From assembly GCF_020360975.1 (NCBI RefSeq), contig NW_025408684.1, positions 372,001 to 436,000 on the forward strand: a DNA stretch of 64,000 bases. The letters run 5' to 3'. The notes under the pieces were generated by a model that worked only from the letters and a program-made list of their open reading frames with translations, was not told the origin of the DNA and made no database searches. This DNA comes from Hirsutella rhossiliensis. Taxonomy: Eukaryota; Ascomycota; Sordariomycetes; Hypocreales; Ophiocordycipitaceae. Both the position numbers and the translations under genes were made by a program. Of this stretch, positions 25,101 through 35,273 are shown one piece after another. Within the stretch, counting starts at the first letter, position 1. Every line of letters starts with the position of its first letter.

Positions 25101-26180
25101 TAGCTAGGAGCCCTTATAGGCCCTAGAGCCTAAGGCCTTTATTATAATAATAAAGGCCCTTAAGCCCTTAGCTAAGAAGTAGTACTAACGCCTCTTAGCT
25201 AGCCTAGCTAGCCTAAAAGACTTTAGGTTACGGCCCCTAGCTTTCTATACTAACGGCTTTAAGGGGTGCCCTAAGGGATCCCCTATAAAGACTAACGCTT
25301 ACTCCTTCTACGAAATAGGCCTAGAAAATAGGCCTATTAAAGCGTACTATAAGAACCTAGGGCCCTCGATCGAAGTAGCTAACGTAGAGCTATTCGCGAT
25401 ACTAAGGGTCCTAAAGGACCTAGCTAGGAGGCCTCGGCCCCTAAGGCTTAGCCCCCTTAACCCCCTTATAGATACCTATATCTTTATAGATAGCTAAGCC
25501 GCTATAAGGAAGGTTATAGGTTTCTCGGACCTAGCTATACGTATTAAAAGGCTCCTATTTAGCTTAGAAGCCTTCTATAATATATAGCTATACTAGTGCC
25601 CTAGCTACCTAGGGATCTTTAGTAATAAGCTTACCGACTAGCTAGCTAAAAGAGGCTTAGGAGCCCCTACCTAAGGGACCCCCTTAGTCTCTATTAGCTA
25701 CTTATAAAAAAAGGTCCGGTAAGCTACTAAGGACTATTAAAAGGGACTCTAGGCTACCGAGGCGGCTAAAGGCCCTAGGGCTAAGGGCCTAGGTAAATAC
25801 TATACGTCTATTCGAAAGACCCCCCGCCTAGCCCTTAGCCTAGAAAAGGACCTTATAGGGAGGCCTAGGCTAACCCTCTCGGCCTTCTACTAGCTCCTCT
25901 TCGGGGCTAGCTTCTTATTTTCCTTCTTAAAAAGGACTAATAAGGTAGACCGATACGACTGCCGCTACGGCTAAGGAAGGTATACGGCTAGGCACCTTAT
26001 CCTAAGGTGCCCGAACTATAAGAGGGAAAGAGAGGTCCTTTACTAGACCTCTAAGAGACGGGAGGGGGCCCTTAGCCTACCTATTCTCTATAGCTCTAAG
26101 GAAGGAAGGGAAGCCCTTCTAACCTTCTTAGCTAAAATAGAGATAGGGATAGCTAAGTAGCTCGAAAAGGAGTAACCTAG
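22200..26180 (+). pseudogene. LINE ORF2 remnant: endonuclease, RT, RNase H, CCHC
   Basis: In order: an APE-type endonuclease with RPRV-YKRR near 22.41 kb, LINLYNKKE near 22.54 kb, and DFNLYYP near 22.66 kb (normally DFNLHHP; both His codons are now TAC/TAT); reverse transcriptase with the palm box Y-I-D-N-F at about 24318-24335, where the second catalytic Asp codon GAC has become AAC; an RNase H segment FIDS-(TAA)-A at about 25478-25505 (DSQAA family motif, CAA to TAA); and a C-terminal C-x-C-(x)n-H-(x)4-CP motif at 25950-26013. All changes fit CpA/TpG to TpA mutation. Non-functional. Confidence 0.75.
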
Positions 26181-26389
26181 GGGCCCTAGGGCCCTTAGGG
26201 GGGAAAATCACCGCGCGGGAGGAACTAAACTAACCTTTCCTTTATCTTTACCTTTATAGCTACCCTTTCCCTAATTAGTTATAAGCCCCCGGGCTCTATA
26301 GCTAGCTAGGACTACTAATAGGGGCCTAGGCCCCTATTAGCCTCGCTATAGCCCTAGAGGCTATATACGAGTAATAATATAAAAAAAAA

Positions 26390-26650
26390 GTAGTTAGTTT
26401 TATATATATTATTAAGGCTAAGAACCTTAGGGAAATAGTTCTATATCTTAAGATACTATAGGTAGGTTTATAATACGCTTTAAATCTTATTTTTATTATA
26501 TAGGTCGAATTTAATATAATATAGAAGATCGGCTACTTAAAGATACTATAAAAACGCTTATATTGCTATTATACTACTAAGAGCTTTAAAACGGATCTTT
26601 TAGTAATCGTTATAAATATCTTTAATATAGAAGAACGCTATACCATCCAT
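26390..26650. other. AT-rich RIPed border sequence
   Basis: About 260 bp of AT-rich, CpA-poor sequence between the LINE tail and the un-RIPed polyketide synthase relic. No gene seen. The change of base composition at about 26.65 kb is abrupt. Confidence 0.6.
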
Positions 26651-26653
26651 TAA

Positions 26654-29600
26654 GTGTGTGCTAAGTCAGACTCTCTGCTAGGCGGCGACGGTCCGGTCGA
26701 TATCCTGTTTGAGCAAGATTTGCAAAGCGTCTACAGCTACCTCACGCAGCTGGATCGAAAGGAATTTGTACAGCACATGGTTCACTCCAAACCCTGCATT
26801 CGAGTCCTCGAGATTGGAAGCAGACGAGGCGCACCTTTGTATCGCGAGAATCTGGACCAGATGAAGGGGGCCAATGGAGATGTCCTCTGCGCCAAATATA
26901 CGCTGACGACCTCGGGCTACTTTGCCGCCGAAGCCCAGGAAAAGCTATGGCAAAGCATGGAGTTTGCAACCCTAGACATCACTCAAGACCCCTTGGAGCA
27001 GGGATTCGAGCAAGTCGGATATGATCTTATCATTGTCGTCAACGCTCTCAGCACAGCTCATGATTGTCAAGGCAGCCTAGCTAATGTCAAGAAGCTCCTT
27101 AGTCCTGATGGCACACTCCTTTTGCAAGAGTTGTGCCCGTCATCGAGATGGGTCGATTACGTGCTAGGTATCTTACCAGACTGTTGGCCGGCGAGCGGGC
27201 CGCTCAAGTCGCCCTACTTGTGTGAGGAAGAATTGGAATCACAGCTCGCTGATGCCGGGTTTTCTTCACCCGAAGCCGTGGTCCATGATGTCGAGGCGCC
27301 TCACCAAGTCACGATGACCATGGTCGTTAAGTCAACACGCGAGGTACCGGATAAAAAGGTCACAGTTCTCGTCGAAAGGGAGAGTTCGGCTGCCAAACAC
27401 ATTATAAGCCAGCTAAATATGGCCGGTTACGAGGTTACCAGGCGCGGCTTGAGCGATGCTCCACCGGCCGGTCAAGACGTGCTCTCTCTTCTCGACATTG
27501 AGGAGGCCTTTTTCCATGACGTCGAGGAGGCGCGCTTCTTAGCCTTTAGGGCTTTTCTTCTTCAACTGCAGCGAACTGGCGGTGGCATGCTCTGGGCAAC
27601 TCACCTCGTCGATATCGGTTGTCGTGATCCTAGATACGCCCAGGTGCTCGGCCTCGCAAGAAGCGTCCGCACAGAGCAATCAATCGACTTGGCCACGTGC
27701 CAGGTCGACGAATTTGACAATGCCGAATCCATTCAACGTCTCCTACAGGTGCTAACCAAGTTCCGGTCGCGTCAAGGCGACGACGAAGTTGATCCAGACT
27801 TTGAATGGGCCATCTTCAACGGCCGCATCCAGGTCGCCCGCTTTCACCCCTTTTCCTTAAGCGATGAGCTGTCGTGCCAAGGGGAATCCAACGAGATGAG
27901 CACACTAAATGTCTTGACCCCTGGGCGCATCAGTAGTCTGTACTATGCGCGGCACGAACGCAAAGAACTTGAAAGCAATGAAGTCGAAGTCGAGGTCTAC
28001 TCGGCCGGATTGAACTTTAGGGTCTGTGTCATCTCGTCCTTCTACGTATAATGTTAATCTTGGCGGCCGATGACCGTTTCACTGACACGGTCCAATCTAG
28101 GACATTCTCGTTGCGCTGGGCATAGTTGAGCTTCCGGTCCGTCTGTTCGGAATCGAAGCCGCCGGCACCGTAACCCGGGTGGGAGCCGGCGTCTGCCCAG
28201 ATGACCTTCGAGTGGGCGATCGGGTGGTTTGCTTCTGCAGAAAAGACGCCTTTTCGACCTTTACGACTACTTTGGCAGATGTATGCATGCGAATCCCAGA
28301 CACGCTCACGTTTGACCAGGCTGCAACGATGCTCATTCCATATTTTACTGCCATTCATGCCATGGTCAACGTCGGGCGTGTGACAAAGGGTCAGGTAAGC
28401 CCCTTGGCCGCTCGCAGCAATCGTCCGTCAATGGGTGTGCTGGCCCGTCCCGTTCACATAGAGTGTTCTGGTTCATAGCGCCTGCGGAGGCGTCGGTCTC
28501 GCTGCCATCCAAATCGCTCGGATGCTCGAGACGGACTTGTTCGTCACCGTTGGCAGCGAGGACAAGGTCGCGTATCTGATGGAGACGTACGACATGCCAA
28601 GAAATCGCATCTTCAATTCTCGCGATGCTTCATTCGTCGACGGCGTCATGCACGAAACAAACGGCCGCGGCATCGACTTCATCCTCAATTCGCTTTCGGG
28701 CGAGCTCTTGCACGCCACCTGGGGCTGCGTCGCCGAATTCGGGACAATACTTGAGATTGGCAAACGCGACCTGATGGGCAACGGCAAGCTTGACATGAAG
28801 CCGTTTTTGGCGAATCGTAGCTACTGCTGTATCGACATTGACGGGCTCTGGAAAAGGATTCACATTGCCCGAGCCTTGATATTCTCCATCCTTGAGTTCT
28901 ATCAAAGGGGCTCCATCTCCCCGTTGCCCGTCAAGGTTTTCCCTGCCGCTCAAACCCAGGACGCCTTTCGATTCATGGAGAAGGGCCAGCACATCGGGCG
29001 TGTCGGAATTTCCATCAAGCCATCCGGAGACGCCGATGCGGGTTTCGACACGGGCAAGATGGCTCGCAAGATTTCCTTTAGCGAGTCTGCCGCGTATCTC
29101 ATGGTCGGCGGTCTTGGTGGTATAGGCCGTGCCGTATCCGTCTGGATGGTTGAGCACGGCGCTCGAGAGATTGTGCACATGTCCCGGAGCGCTGGTCTTG
29201 ACGGAAGCGCCGACTCTTTTGTCCACGAGCTCCAGAGCATGGGCTGCGCTGTCAAGCTCGTCAGCGGCGATGTCACCAAGCTTGCAGATGTCGAGAGAGC
29301 CATGGCTGCGGCAGACTCTCCCCTCAAAGGCATTGTCCAGATGTCAATGGTAGTCGCCAACGAGAACTTTGCAAGAATGAGCTACGACGAATGGACGGCA
29401 TCTACAGCCCCCAAGGTTCGAGGGACATGGAATCTCCACAACGCCTCTTTGTCTGCCAAGACCGATCTCGACTTTTTCACCATGTTCAGCTCCGTGTCCG
29501 GCATTGTTGGGCAAGCGGGTCAAGCCAACTATGCCAGCGGGAACAGTTTTCTCGATGCTTTCGCCCAGTACCGCAATGACCTGGGCCTCCCAGCCTCTGG
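26654..29600 (+). pseudogene. Highly reducing polyketide synthase relic: CMeT-ER-KR (5' and 3' truncated)
   Basis: Three exons fit one frame: 26654-28021, 28101-28394 and 28462-29600, with introns 28022-28100 (CTGAC branch) and 28395-28461. The first exon is a C-methyltransferase domain (LEIG near residue 53, LLLQELCP, hydrophobic core), but the SAM glycine motif reads EIGSRRG instead of a Gly-rich EIGAGTGG type. Next comes the quinone-oxidoreductase-like enoylreductase (GLNFRDILVALG across intron 1; ACGGVGLAA nucleotide-binding motif). Last is a ketoreductase with GGLGGIGRA, SSVSG and NYASGNSF. KS, AT and DH are absent: the frame begins at a RIPed border. The KR is cut at LPAS-G by a Crypton-like insertion and resumes at 32935. 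Known role of the family: iterative fungal polyketide assembly. This copy cannot make a synthase. The first Met is arbitrary. Confidence 0.8.
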
Positions 29601-29612
29601 TGTCACAGGTCC
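29601..29612 (+). repeat. Left 12 bp terminal inverted repeat
   Basis: TGTCACAGGTCC, perfectly complementary to 32923-32934. Confidence 0.8.
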
Positions 29613-29635
29613 CGGGGCCGGCTGACCGGTCATCC

Positions 29636-29650
29636 GGTAATCGGATTACC
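29636..29650. repeat. Palindrome GGTAATC-G-GATTACC, left subterminal
   Basis: Perfect 7+1+7 inverted repeat 24 bp inside the left end. A further GATTACC occurs at 29720-29726. The same word, as direct GGTAATC copies, forms the array at the right end; it could be a recombinase-binding site (inference). Confidence 0.7.
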
Positions 29651-29739
29651 GCCCCGCCCCATGCAAAACCATGTCGTTTTCGAAGGCCCGGCCCTGCGGG
29701 GCTGGCGTTTTCTTAGTCGGATTACCGCCATCGGACGGC

Positions 29740-29792
29740 AAAATCGAAGGTCCACGCCCGCGGGGCCCTGCGCGAGACCTTCGATTTCGGTC
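29740..29792. repeat. Inverted repeat AAATCGAAGGTC…GACCTTCGATTT
   Basis: Twelve-base perfect arms separated by a GC-rich loop, just upstream of the recombinase start codon. It could form a hairpin in DNA or in the 5' leader RNA. Confidence 0.6.
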
Positions 29793-29884
29793 TCGCTCAC
29801 GCGCGTTGCGCTCCCCCTCCCCTCCTCCCCCCTCCCTCCTCCCCCTCCTCCATTGCCACCGTCGCGACGGCGACCGCCTGCACC

Positions 29885-32536
29885 ATGTCGAACGCGATAG
29901 AGGATCCCCGGGTCAGGGCGGCCATTGAGCACTACCTGTTAGATCTGGAGAACACCCAGCCGAAGAATACGAAGCGAAATTATCGTCCCAAGCAGGAAGA
30001 ATGGAAGGCAAGCCCGCATGCGCGCCCTGCAATCTTCATGTAGATCCATGCATTGACTGCCTCACAGGAGTGGTGTCAAGCCAACTGGCCTGCGATCCCG
30101 GACGTTTGGCCGGCCTCGGTACCACAGGGCCAACAGCTACCGGGAGACCTGGTCGATGAAGGAAAGCTCTTGCTCTTCATGAAGGAGGTAGTGGCATCAC
30201 GTCCTCCAAAGAAAGGAAAGAGGGTCGCCGATGAAAGAAAACGACACCTCGAGGCTCAGGAAGCCAAGAGGGCCGTGAAAAGACGCAGAGCACCATCAGG
30301 TAACAGATGTTGATCACGGGATGTGGTCGTCGGACTGAGCCAGCCCATCATACTAACACCCAGCTTCCCCCAGCAGATACCATCGTTGTAGGCGGCGGAG
30401 GTAGCGAATACGAGTCAGACTCCGACTTGGAGTTGTATGAGTCCACGCTCAAACTACAGTATAATACTGTACGGGGCTACGTCTCGGCCATACAGAAGCT
30501 TTACGACGAGCAGAAGAGCCGGGAGTCAATCCTGCGGCCCGGCCACAGGAGTGGCACTGAAGGCGCTCAAACGCAGCATTCTTGCAACGACTTGGAGCCG
30601 GAAGAGGAAGGAATACATGGACAGGGAGTTGGAACTCTGAGAGATGTGTATGCGCCGGCGCAGATACCCGACCACACCAACGTGGCATGGTCCGAGAGGA
30701 AGAGATCGCCTGCGCCCTGAGGACGCAGGTGGACTTTCTGCTCGGGAACCACATGCTGCTGCGGTCCGGCAACCGCCTGCCGATGGAGTTGGCAGACTGC
30801 TTTCCCTGGACTTACCCAACGAGGGCTGCAAGGCCCAGGGGTATACCACGAAGGCGCTGGTTGTCGTGATGAACTGTGGGAAGACCAACCAGCACGGCCG
30901 CATGGAGTATGGATCTGCTCTGCGGCATCGAGATCCGCGGTCTTGTCTCATCGGCGCCCTCGCGTTCTGGCTTTTCTGGCGCTGGCACGTAGAAAAGGCG
31001 GAAAGGTTTCCCGTCTTCCAAAGAAGCGAAGACTGGTATGAAACGAAAGTGCTCCGCCGATCGGCGAAGGAGCCTCAAGGTAAGCGTGATGGCATTCACC
31101 GGAATCCCATAACTCAGAGGGGGCATCGACCTTTCACTCACCGAATATACAGCTCCGTTGTCGGGCCAGACTGCCCGAGAATGGACGTCCAGGTTCTACA
31201 AGAAGGCCGGCATCAAGGTCTCCAAGGTCAGCCATGCGCCTAGAGTGGCCGCGACGCAAAACGCCGACATGGCCGGAGTGGATGAAGGCCAGGCATGTCA
31301 TCTGCCCTAGGCAAGCCGCCAACCCCCTGGCCTGGGCTGACCCGAACTATACAGATCCGTCGAGCCGGTCGTTGGAATAACGGAGACCAAATGACCGGCT
31401 GCTATCTGACTTCCCTGCCTTTCGAATTCATGAGGGCCGTGGCCGACTTTGACCCTGAATGGTCGGGGTCTTATTTCGTGCCCCGGGCCACCGTAAGGCC
31501 GCCTGTGGTGCTACTCGTGCAGGTCTGGCCTCAACTCGACAAATGGAAAGAGGCCCACAGTAGCCCTTTCTCAGATCTCGGGGTGGAGCAGAACATGGCC
31601 GCCGGCGCCTTCTTGGAACTCCTGGAGTGGCTTCGAGAGGTGCTCCTGCAGGACGCTGTCTTCCTTCGCGAGTCCTACCCCGACCATCCTATCTTCCAGG
31701 ATCCGGTCTTCTCTTGCCCCGAGTTTGAAGCGTTCGCCAGCAAAGTTCAAGACACATGCACACGGGACCACGAAGACAGCCATACCACGGTCATTCAAAA
31801 AGCGATGCCGGTGGTTGCGGAGAAGCTGCGCACAGTACTGACTCAACAGGTCGCAGCCGAGCAGTTAGCTGAGCGAAGACATCTAGACCTTTTGGGGGCT
31901 TCTTACGAACTATGCACAAAGTTGGACGAGTTTGCGCAGGCGACCTACACCGTCACCTTCAGCCCCGGCCAAGGTGCTGCAGGTCAACATGCGGAGATCG
32001 CGGGAGCTCATCAACAGAGGCGCCGCGCTCCACGAGAGACGGTCCTCAGGTCCGAGATAGGCCCTTCGCAAGCGGGGGGTCCGACATACGCTCCGCTCTC
32101 TCTAGAGCAGCAGCAGGGAATGGTGCAAGCCGGCCAGGGACAGGCCCAGGGAAGAGCGCATGGCGAGCCGCCTGGGCCGCGCGAACCTCCGAGCTTCAAG
32201 CTCCCCCGTTCTGTCAAATCTGTACAGGAGCTGCTGCGTCTCTGGCGGCAGGGCTGGGGCGAAATACCTTCTGTGGATTCTCTTGAGCGAGACTGGGGTG
32301 CTCGATGGCGGCCATCTGCAGAGAAGAATTACTCTTCCACGCGCAAGATCATCGTCGATGAGGTTCGGAGGCGGGCCCAGTCGGACGGCTTAACTGAAGA
32401 TATCGTGGCGAGGCAAATGGATGAAGAACGTGGTGGACCCAGCTCTTTGGATAAGTTGTTCAAGGCCATCCGAAAGGACAGGCAAGGCGAAAAAGGGACA
32501 CAAACGTGCGTCGGGGCAATTCAACGTCGGTGGTAG
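29885..32536 (+). pseudogene. Crypton tyrosine recombinase (Ndc10-like region plus GCR1_C), frameshifted
   Basis: ATG at 29885 begins a short Asn/Lys/Arg-rich exon; a GC-AG intron follows (about 30005-30067). A core-binding region (DLVDEGKLLLFMKEVV) follows, then an intron with a perfect TACTAAC branch site (about 30300-30381). The CBF3/Ndc10-like middle (VALKALKRSILATTWSRKR; LPMELADCF; LVVVMNCGKTNQHGR; SALRHRDP; GALAFWLFWRW) is spread over several frames, with single-base shifts near 30527, 30540, 30626, 30675 and 30801. An intron near 31080-31152 precedes the catalytic part (SHAPR; RRAGRWNN; TGCYLTSLP, giving the His-x-x-Arg and candidate Tyr of the recombinase), then a GC-AG intron to about 31358. 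The last exon, to 32536, ends in a GCR1_C DNA-binding domain (VQELLRLWRQGWGEIPSV…RDWGARWRP). Not translatable as it stands. Confidence 0.7.
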
Positions 32537-32872
32537 CGAAAAGTCGATGGCGCAGTGATTTTGAACACCCGTCTGATAGAATGACCGAGGACCTTGGCGG
32601 CGAAAGTGCCCCCAGGCCGTCAGGGGGCCTGTAGACAGGGTATGCATCCGCTAAGCGTCGCTGTAGCTCCAGTGCGTCAAGGCTAGAAAATGCTTCAAAT
32701 CACCGCAACCTCGCAACCGACAGGATGTAGGACCTTAGACAAAGTGCATTCTGATCGCACAAACGCAGGCTATCCAGTCGAACTGGTTTTCTCGTCGTCG
32801 GTCCCGGCTTTCGCGCTTTATGGCGCTCCGAAGATGACATCAACCCGGCAGAGGTGATGTCAAGGGCAAGCG

Positions 32873-32901
32873 GGTAATCGGCGGTAATCTGCGGGGTAAT
32901 C
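32873..32901 (+). repeat. Three GGTAATC copies, right subterminal array
   Basis: GGTAATC at 32873-32879, 32883-32889 and 32895-32901, spaced 10-12 bp, about one helical turn. They mirror the GGTAATC/GATTACC words at the left end. Confidence 0.7.
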
Positions 32902-32922
32902 CGCTGACCGCCCACCAAAGCC

Positions 32923-32934
32923 GGACCTGTGACA
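32923..32934 (-). repeat. Right 12 bp terminal inverted repeat
   Basis: GGACCTGTGACA, exact complement of the left end. Confidence 0.8.
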
Positions 32935-33186
32935 TCCACTTGTTGTCGACATGGGTGCCGTCGAAGGCATCGGCTGGATCAGCGAGCACCAGGGAATGAT
33001 GGGCAAGATGTCCCGAAGCGGTTTCAAGCCATTGGGTGCCATACCTATAGGCAGGTTCAGGAAATCGACGCCAAGAATATGTCTCATGCCCTCCACGGAA
33101 ATATATCCGAAGGAACTAAGAGGCTCAAGCGGTGCCGGAAGGGGCAAAGCGCCTGTCGCCAACGCGAAACCAAGGCGCCGCCGTTG
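32935..33186 (+). pseudogene. 3' remnant of the PKS ketoreductase
   Basis: Right after the element the PKS frame resumes with LVVDMGAVEGIGWISEHQG, the conserved end of a fungal PKS KR domain, and runs to about GFKPLG. After that the frame loses similarity to PKS and stops at 33186. No acyl-carrier-protein motif (DSL) is seen, so the enzyme is also truncated at its C-terminus. Confidence 0.75.
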
Positions 33187-35273
33187 AGCCTCTCTTCAAC
33201 TCTGCGTGTCTCAGAGCCGGCCGTGCCTGTGCAACGCCGAGTCCAAGGCTCTGTCGCGACGGGGAAGAGCGGTGACTGTACGTATCCCATGCCTTGGGGT
33301 GAGACGAATATTGGCCATGTATTCAGCCGTCGTGGCCAATCAAGGTGCCGCGCTTGGCGCCCTGTGTTCTCTGGCCGGACGGGAAAAGGGGGGGCGTGCT
33401 TGTGCTTGTGCTTGTGCTTGTGCAGTTGATGACTGTCAGCCATTGCCCGCGAGCCGGCCGCCAATTGGCTTCAACTCTTTGGTGCCGGGTCTCTGGGACT
33501 GGTCTTTGGAGCCCTTCTGTTGGGCCATGGATGGGCGTCGGCTGGTGGCCCGCTCTCGTCTTTTGCCTGCTGTCCGCTTCAGCCTCGATGCCCTCATGAG
33601 GGTTCCACCGATCAAGCATTTAGATGCGTATAGCATATAAGACTACGCTAGCTTTATCACTACGAAGCAACGACTCGAGAACGGCTACTGTAGGGGAGAG
33701 GGGTCTATGCTGAGACGAAGTATTTAGCACAAGTTCTACAGCTAGTAAACACAATATATATTTTTTAGTTATGTCGACCCTTTTATATACGGTCATATCT
33801 GCGGTAGTTTACTCGATCCCGTTAGATCTCGAAAAGTCAAGCCCGCAAGAGGCAGATTAGTAGTTGGGTCGGTGACGACCAGCGAACACCGGCTGCTGTA
33901 TATATTTTTGCATTTTGCCCCTGTTTTATATTGATTATTGCGGGCAACTTATAGCAAGTACGATTGCGCCCGCATTCCTCTTTCCTTTCCTCCTTGTAGA
34001 ACATTTGTATTCTCATCGCGGGCCTCCTCTGTATGCCACACTCGGACCAATCCTCTTGCATAAACCCATGCGAGCCTCGTCCTTATGCACCTCTCTCTGC
34101 TTAGCCCTCCGCGCCATGTGTTGCAGCCTCCCGTGATTTCGAAACTTGCTGGGCCTATCACCCGGCGGTAGGCCACCCCTCACAGTGCAGCATAAACGTT
34201 CTCACTGCCTTTTCAAGGCTGATGGGCTGCTCTTGGTACGGTTGCAAGTGTAGTAAAGCAAGTGACCGGTCCATGTTAGTTGGACTGGACTTACTTAGTA
34301 CTCACTAGAATTGTAACTGATGTAATACCGTTACTCTTTTATCGGTCCATAAGACCATATCAGACAGTTGTGTCCCACACCATGCATCATAGCGGCAGTC
34401 GTGATAGCACAAGTCAATTCATCAGAATGTTCTAAAAGAATAAAAACAGGGCTTAGGGAGGCTGTCTTGGCCATTTAGCTGAGGCACAGGGCCGGGACAC
34501 GTACACCTGGCCTTCGAGGTTGGATTTAGGGGGAGCTGGCAGGGAACCTACGCTTCCTATCACTGAAAATGCAGCTCCAATGGAGTTGAGTTTGTTTTGG
34601 ACGTTCTCGTGCCCGCGGGTCTAGACCTATGATGGGTCTCAAATGTAAGCCAGTATATTACGATAAAGCCAGGATGAGCTTGTTGGTGGCTTTTAGGCCA
34701 ACTGCTGGCTTCGTCTTCGTGATACTATTCATGACAGTGCCTCTGATATCACGGAGCCAACCGCGGAGGTATACAGCTTCGTCACCGACTTCTTCCTTCT
34801 GGTTCTAGAAGACTCGTCTTCTTGTGCCTCTCGTCTGCCGTATTCGTCCCCTACATCCCGAGTTTTAGCATCGTCATCAACAGAGCCAGCCAGCGATGGG
34901 TGGCAGACATGAAGCAATACAATGTGATGTTACATCAACACAAAAGCCACCTGTTGTTTCATATGGGCAGACATGATTGGATTATTCCGACTGACTATAA
35001 TGCATGTCTTTGCTATGTTAGTCAGAAATCGAAAGTTCAATTGGCTGTAAGCTGCGCCGCTTACGAAGAGATGGGGAGACCAGATGCTGGTCGAGGCCTA
35101 ATACACGGAAACCCTATGGCAGCCCGCTGAGATAAAGGCAAAAACGAGGCAAGATGTATGGCGGTACGACCCAGCTCCCAACTAATTAAGTGGCGGCTTA
35201 TGGCGACTTAAGTCTTCTCTACTGTAGTCTCTGACCACGTCTCTTGCTTACCCATTTATTATCGTATGCCGAG
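33187..35273. other. No convincing gene; one hexamer microsatellite
   Basis: About 2.1 kb of mixed composition with only short overlapping frames. A TGTGCT hexamer repeat lies at 33396-33424 and explains Leu/Val- or Ala/Cys-repeat frames there. The frame at 34822-35130 is not recognisable. Confidence 0.5.

Larger units (their letters stand above)
18200..26389 (+). mobile_element. Tad1-like LINE retrotransposon, RIPed and split by another element
   Basis: The 5' part (about 18.2-18.88 kb) encodes an ORF1-like, Lys/Ala/Leu-repeat region (KALAKAL repeats at about 18380-18500). After the 2.9 kb insertion, ORF1 continues at 21.76 kb with Cys/His-knuckle-like sequence, then ORF2 (about 22.2-26.2 kb). 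A run of nine A at 26381-26389 preceded by TA-rich sequence fits the LINE 3' tail. Family call rests on endonuclease, RT, RNase H and the C-terminal Cys/His motif in Tad1-type order. The exact 5' end is not visible. Confidence 0.75.
29601..32934 (+). mobile_element. Crypton-like tyrosine-recombinase DNA element inserted in the PKS KR domain
   Basis: The element is bounded by a perfect 12 bp inverted repeat, TGTCACAGGTCC at 29601-29612 and its complement at 32923-32934. PKS ketoreductase sequence lies immediately outside both ends. Joining the flanks directly keeps the PKS frame (…LPAS-GPL-VVDMGAVEG…). Inside is a single decayed multi-exon gene for an Ndc10/CBF3-like tyrosine recombinase with a GCR1_C domain, the gene type carried by fungal Cryptons. 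Subterminal GGTAATC words cluster at both ends. Cryptons are usually described without terminal inverted repeats, so the TIR is unusual. No direct target duplication was identified. The DNA is not RIPed. Confidence 0.75.

Noticed and set aside
33084..33640. Overlapping frames with VLVLVLVQ or ACACACAV repeats
   Set aside because: Produced by the TGTGCT hexamer microsatellite at 33396-33424.
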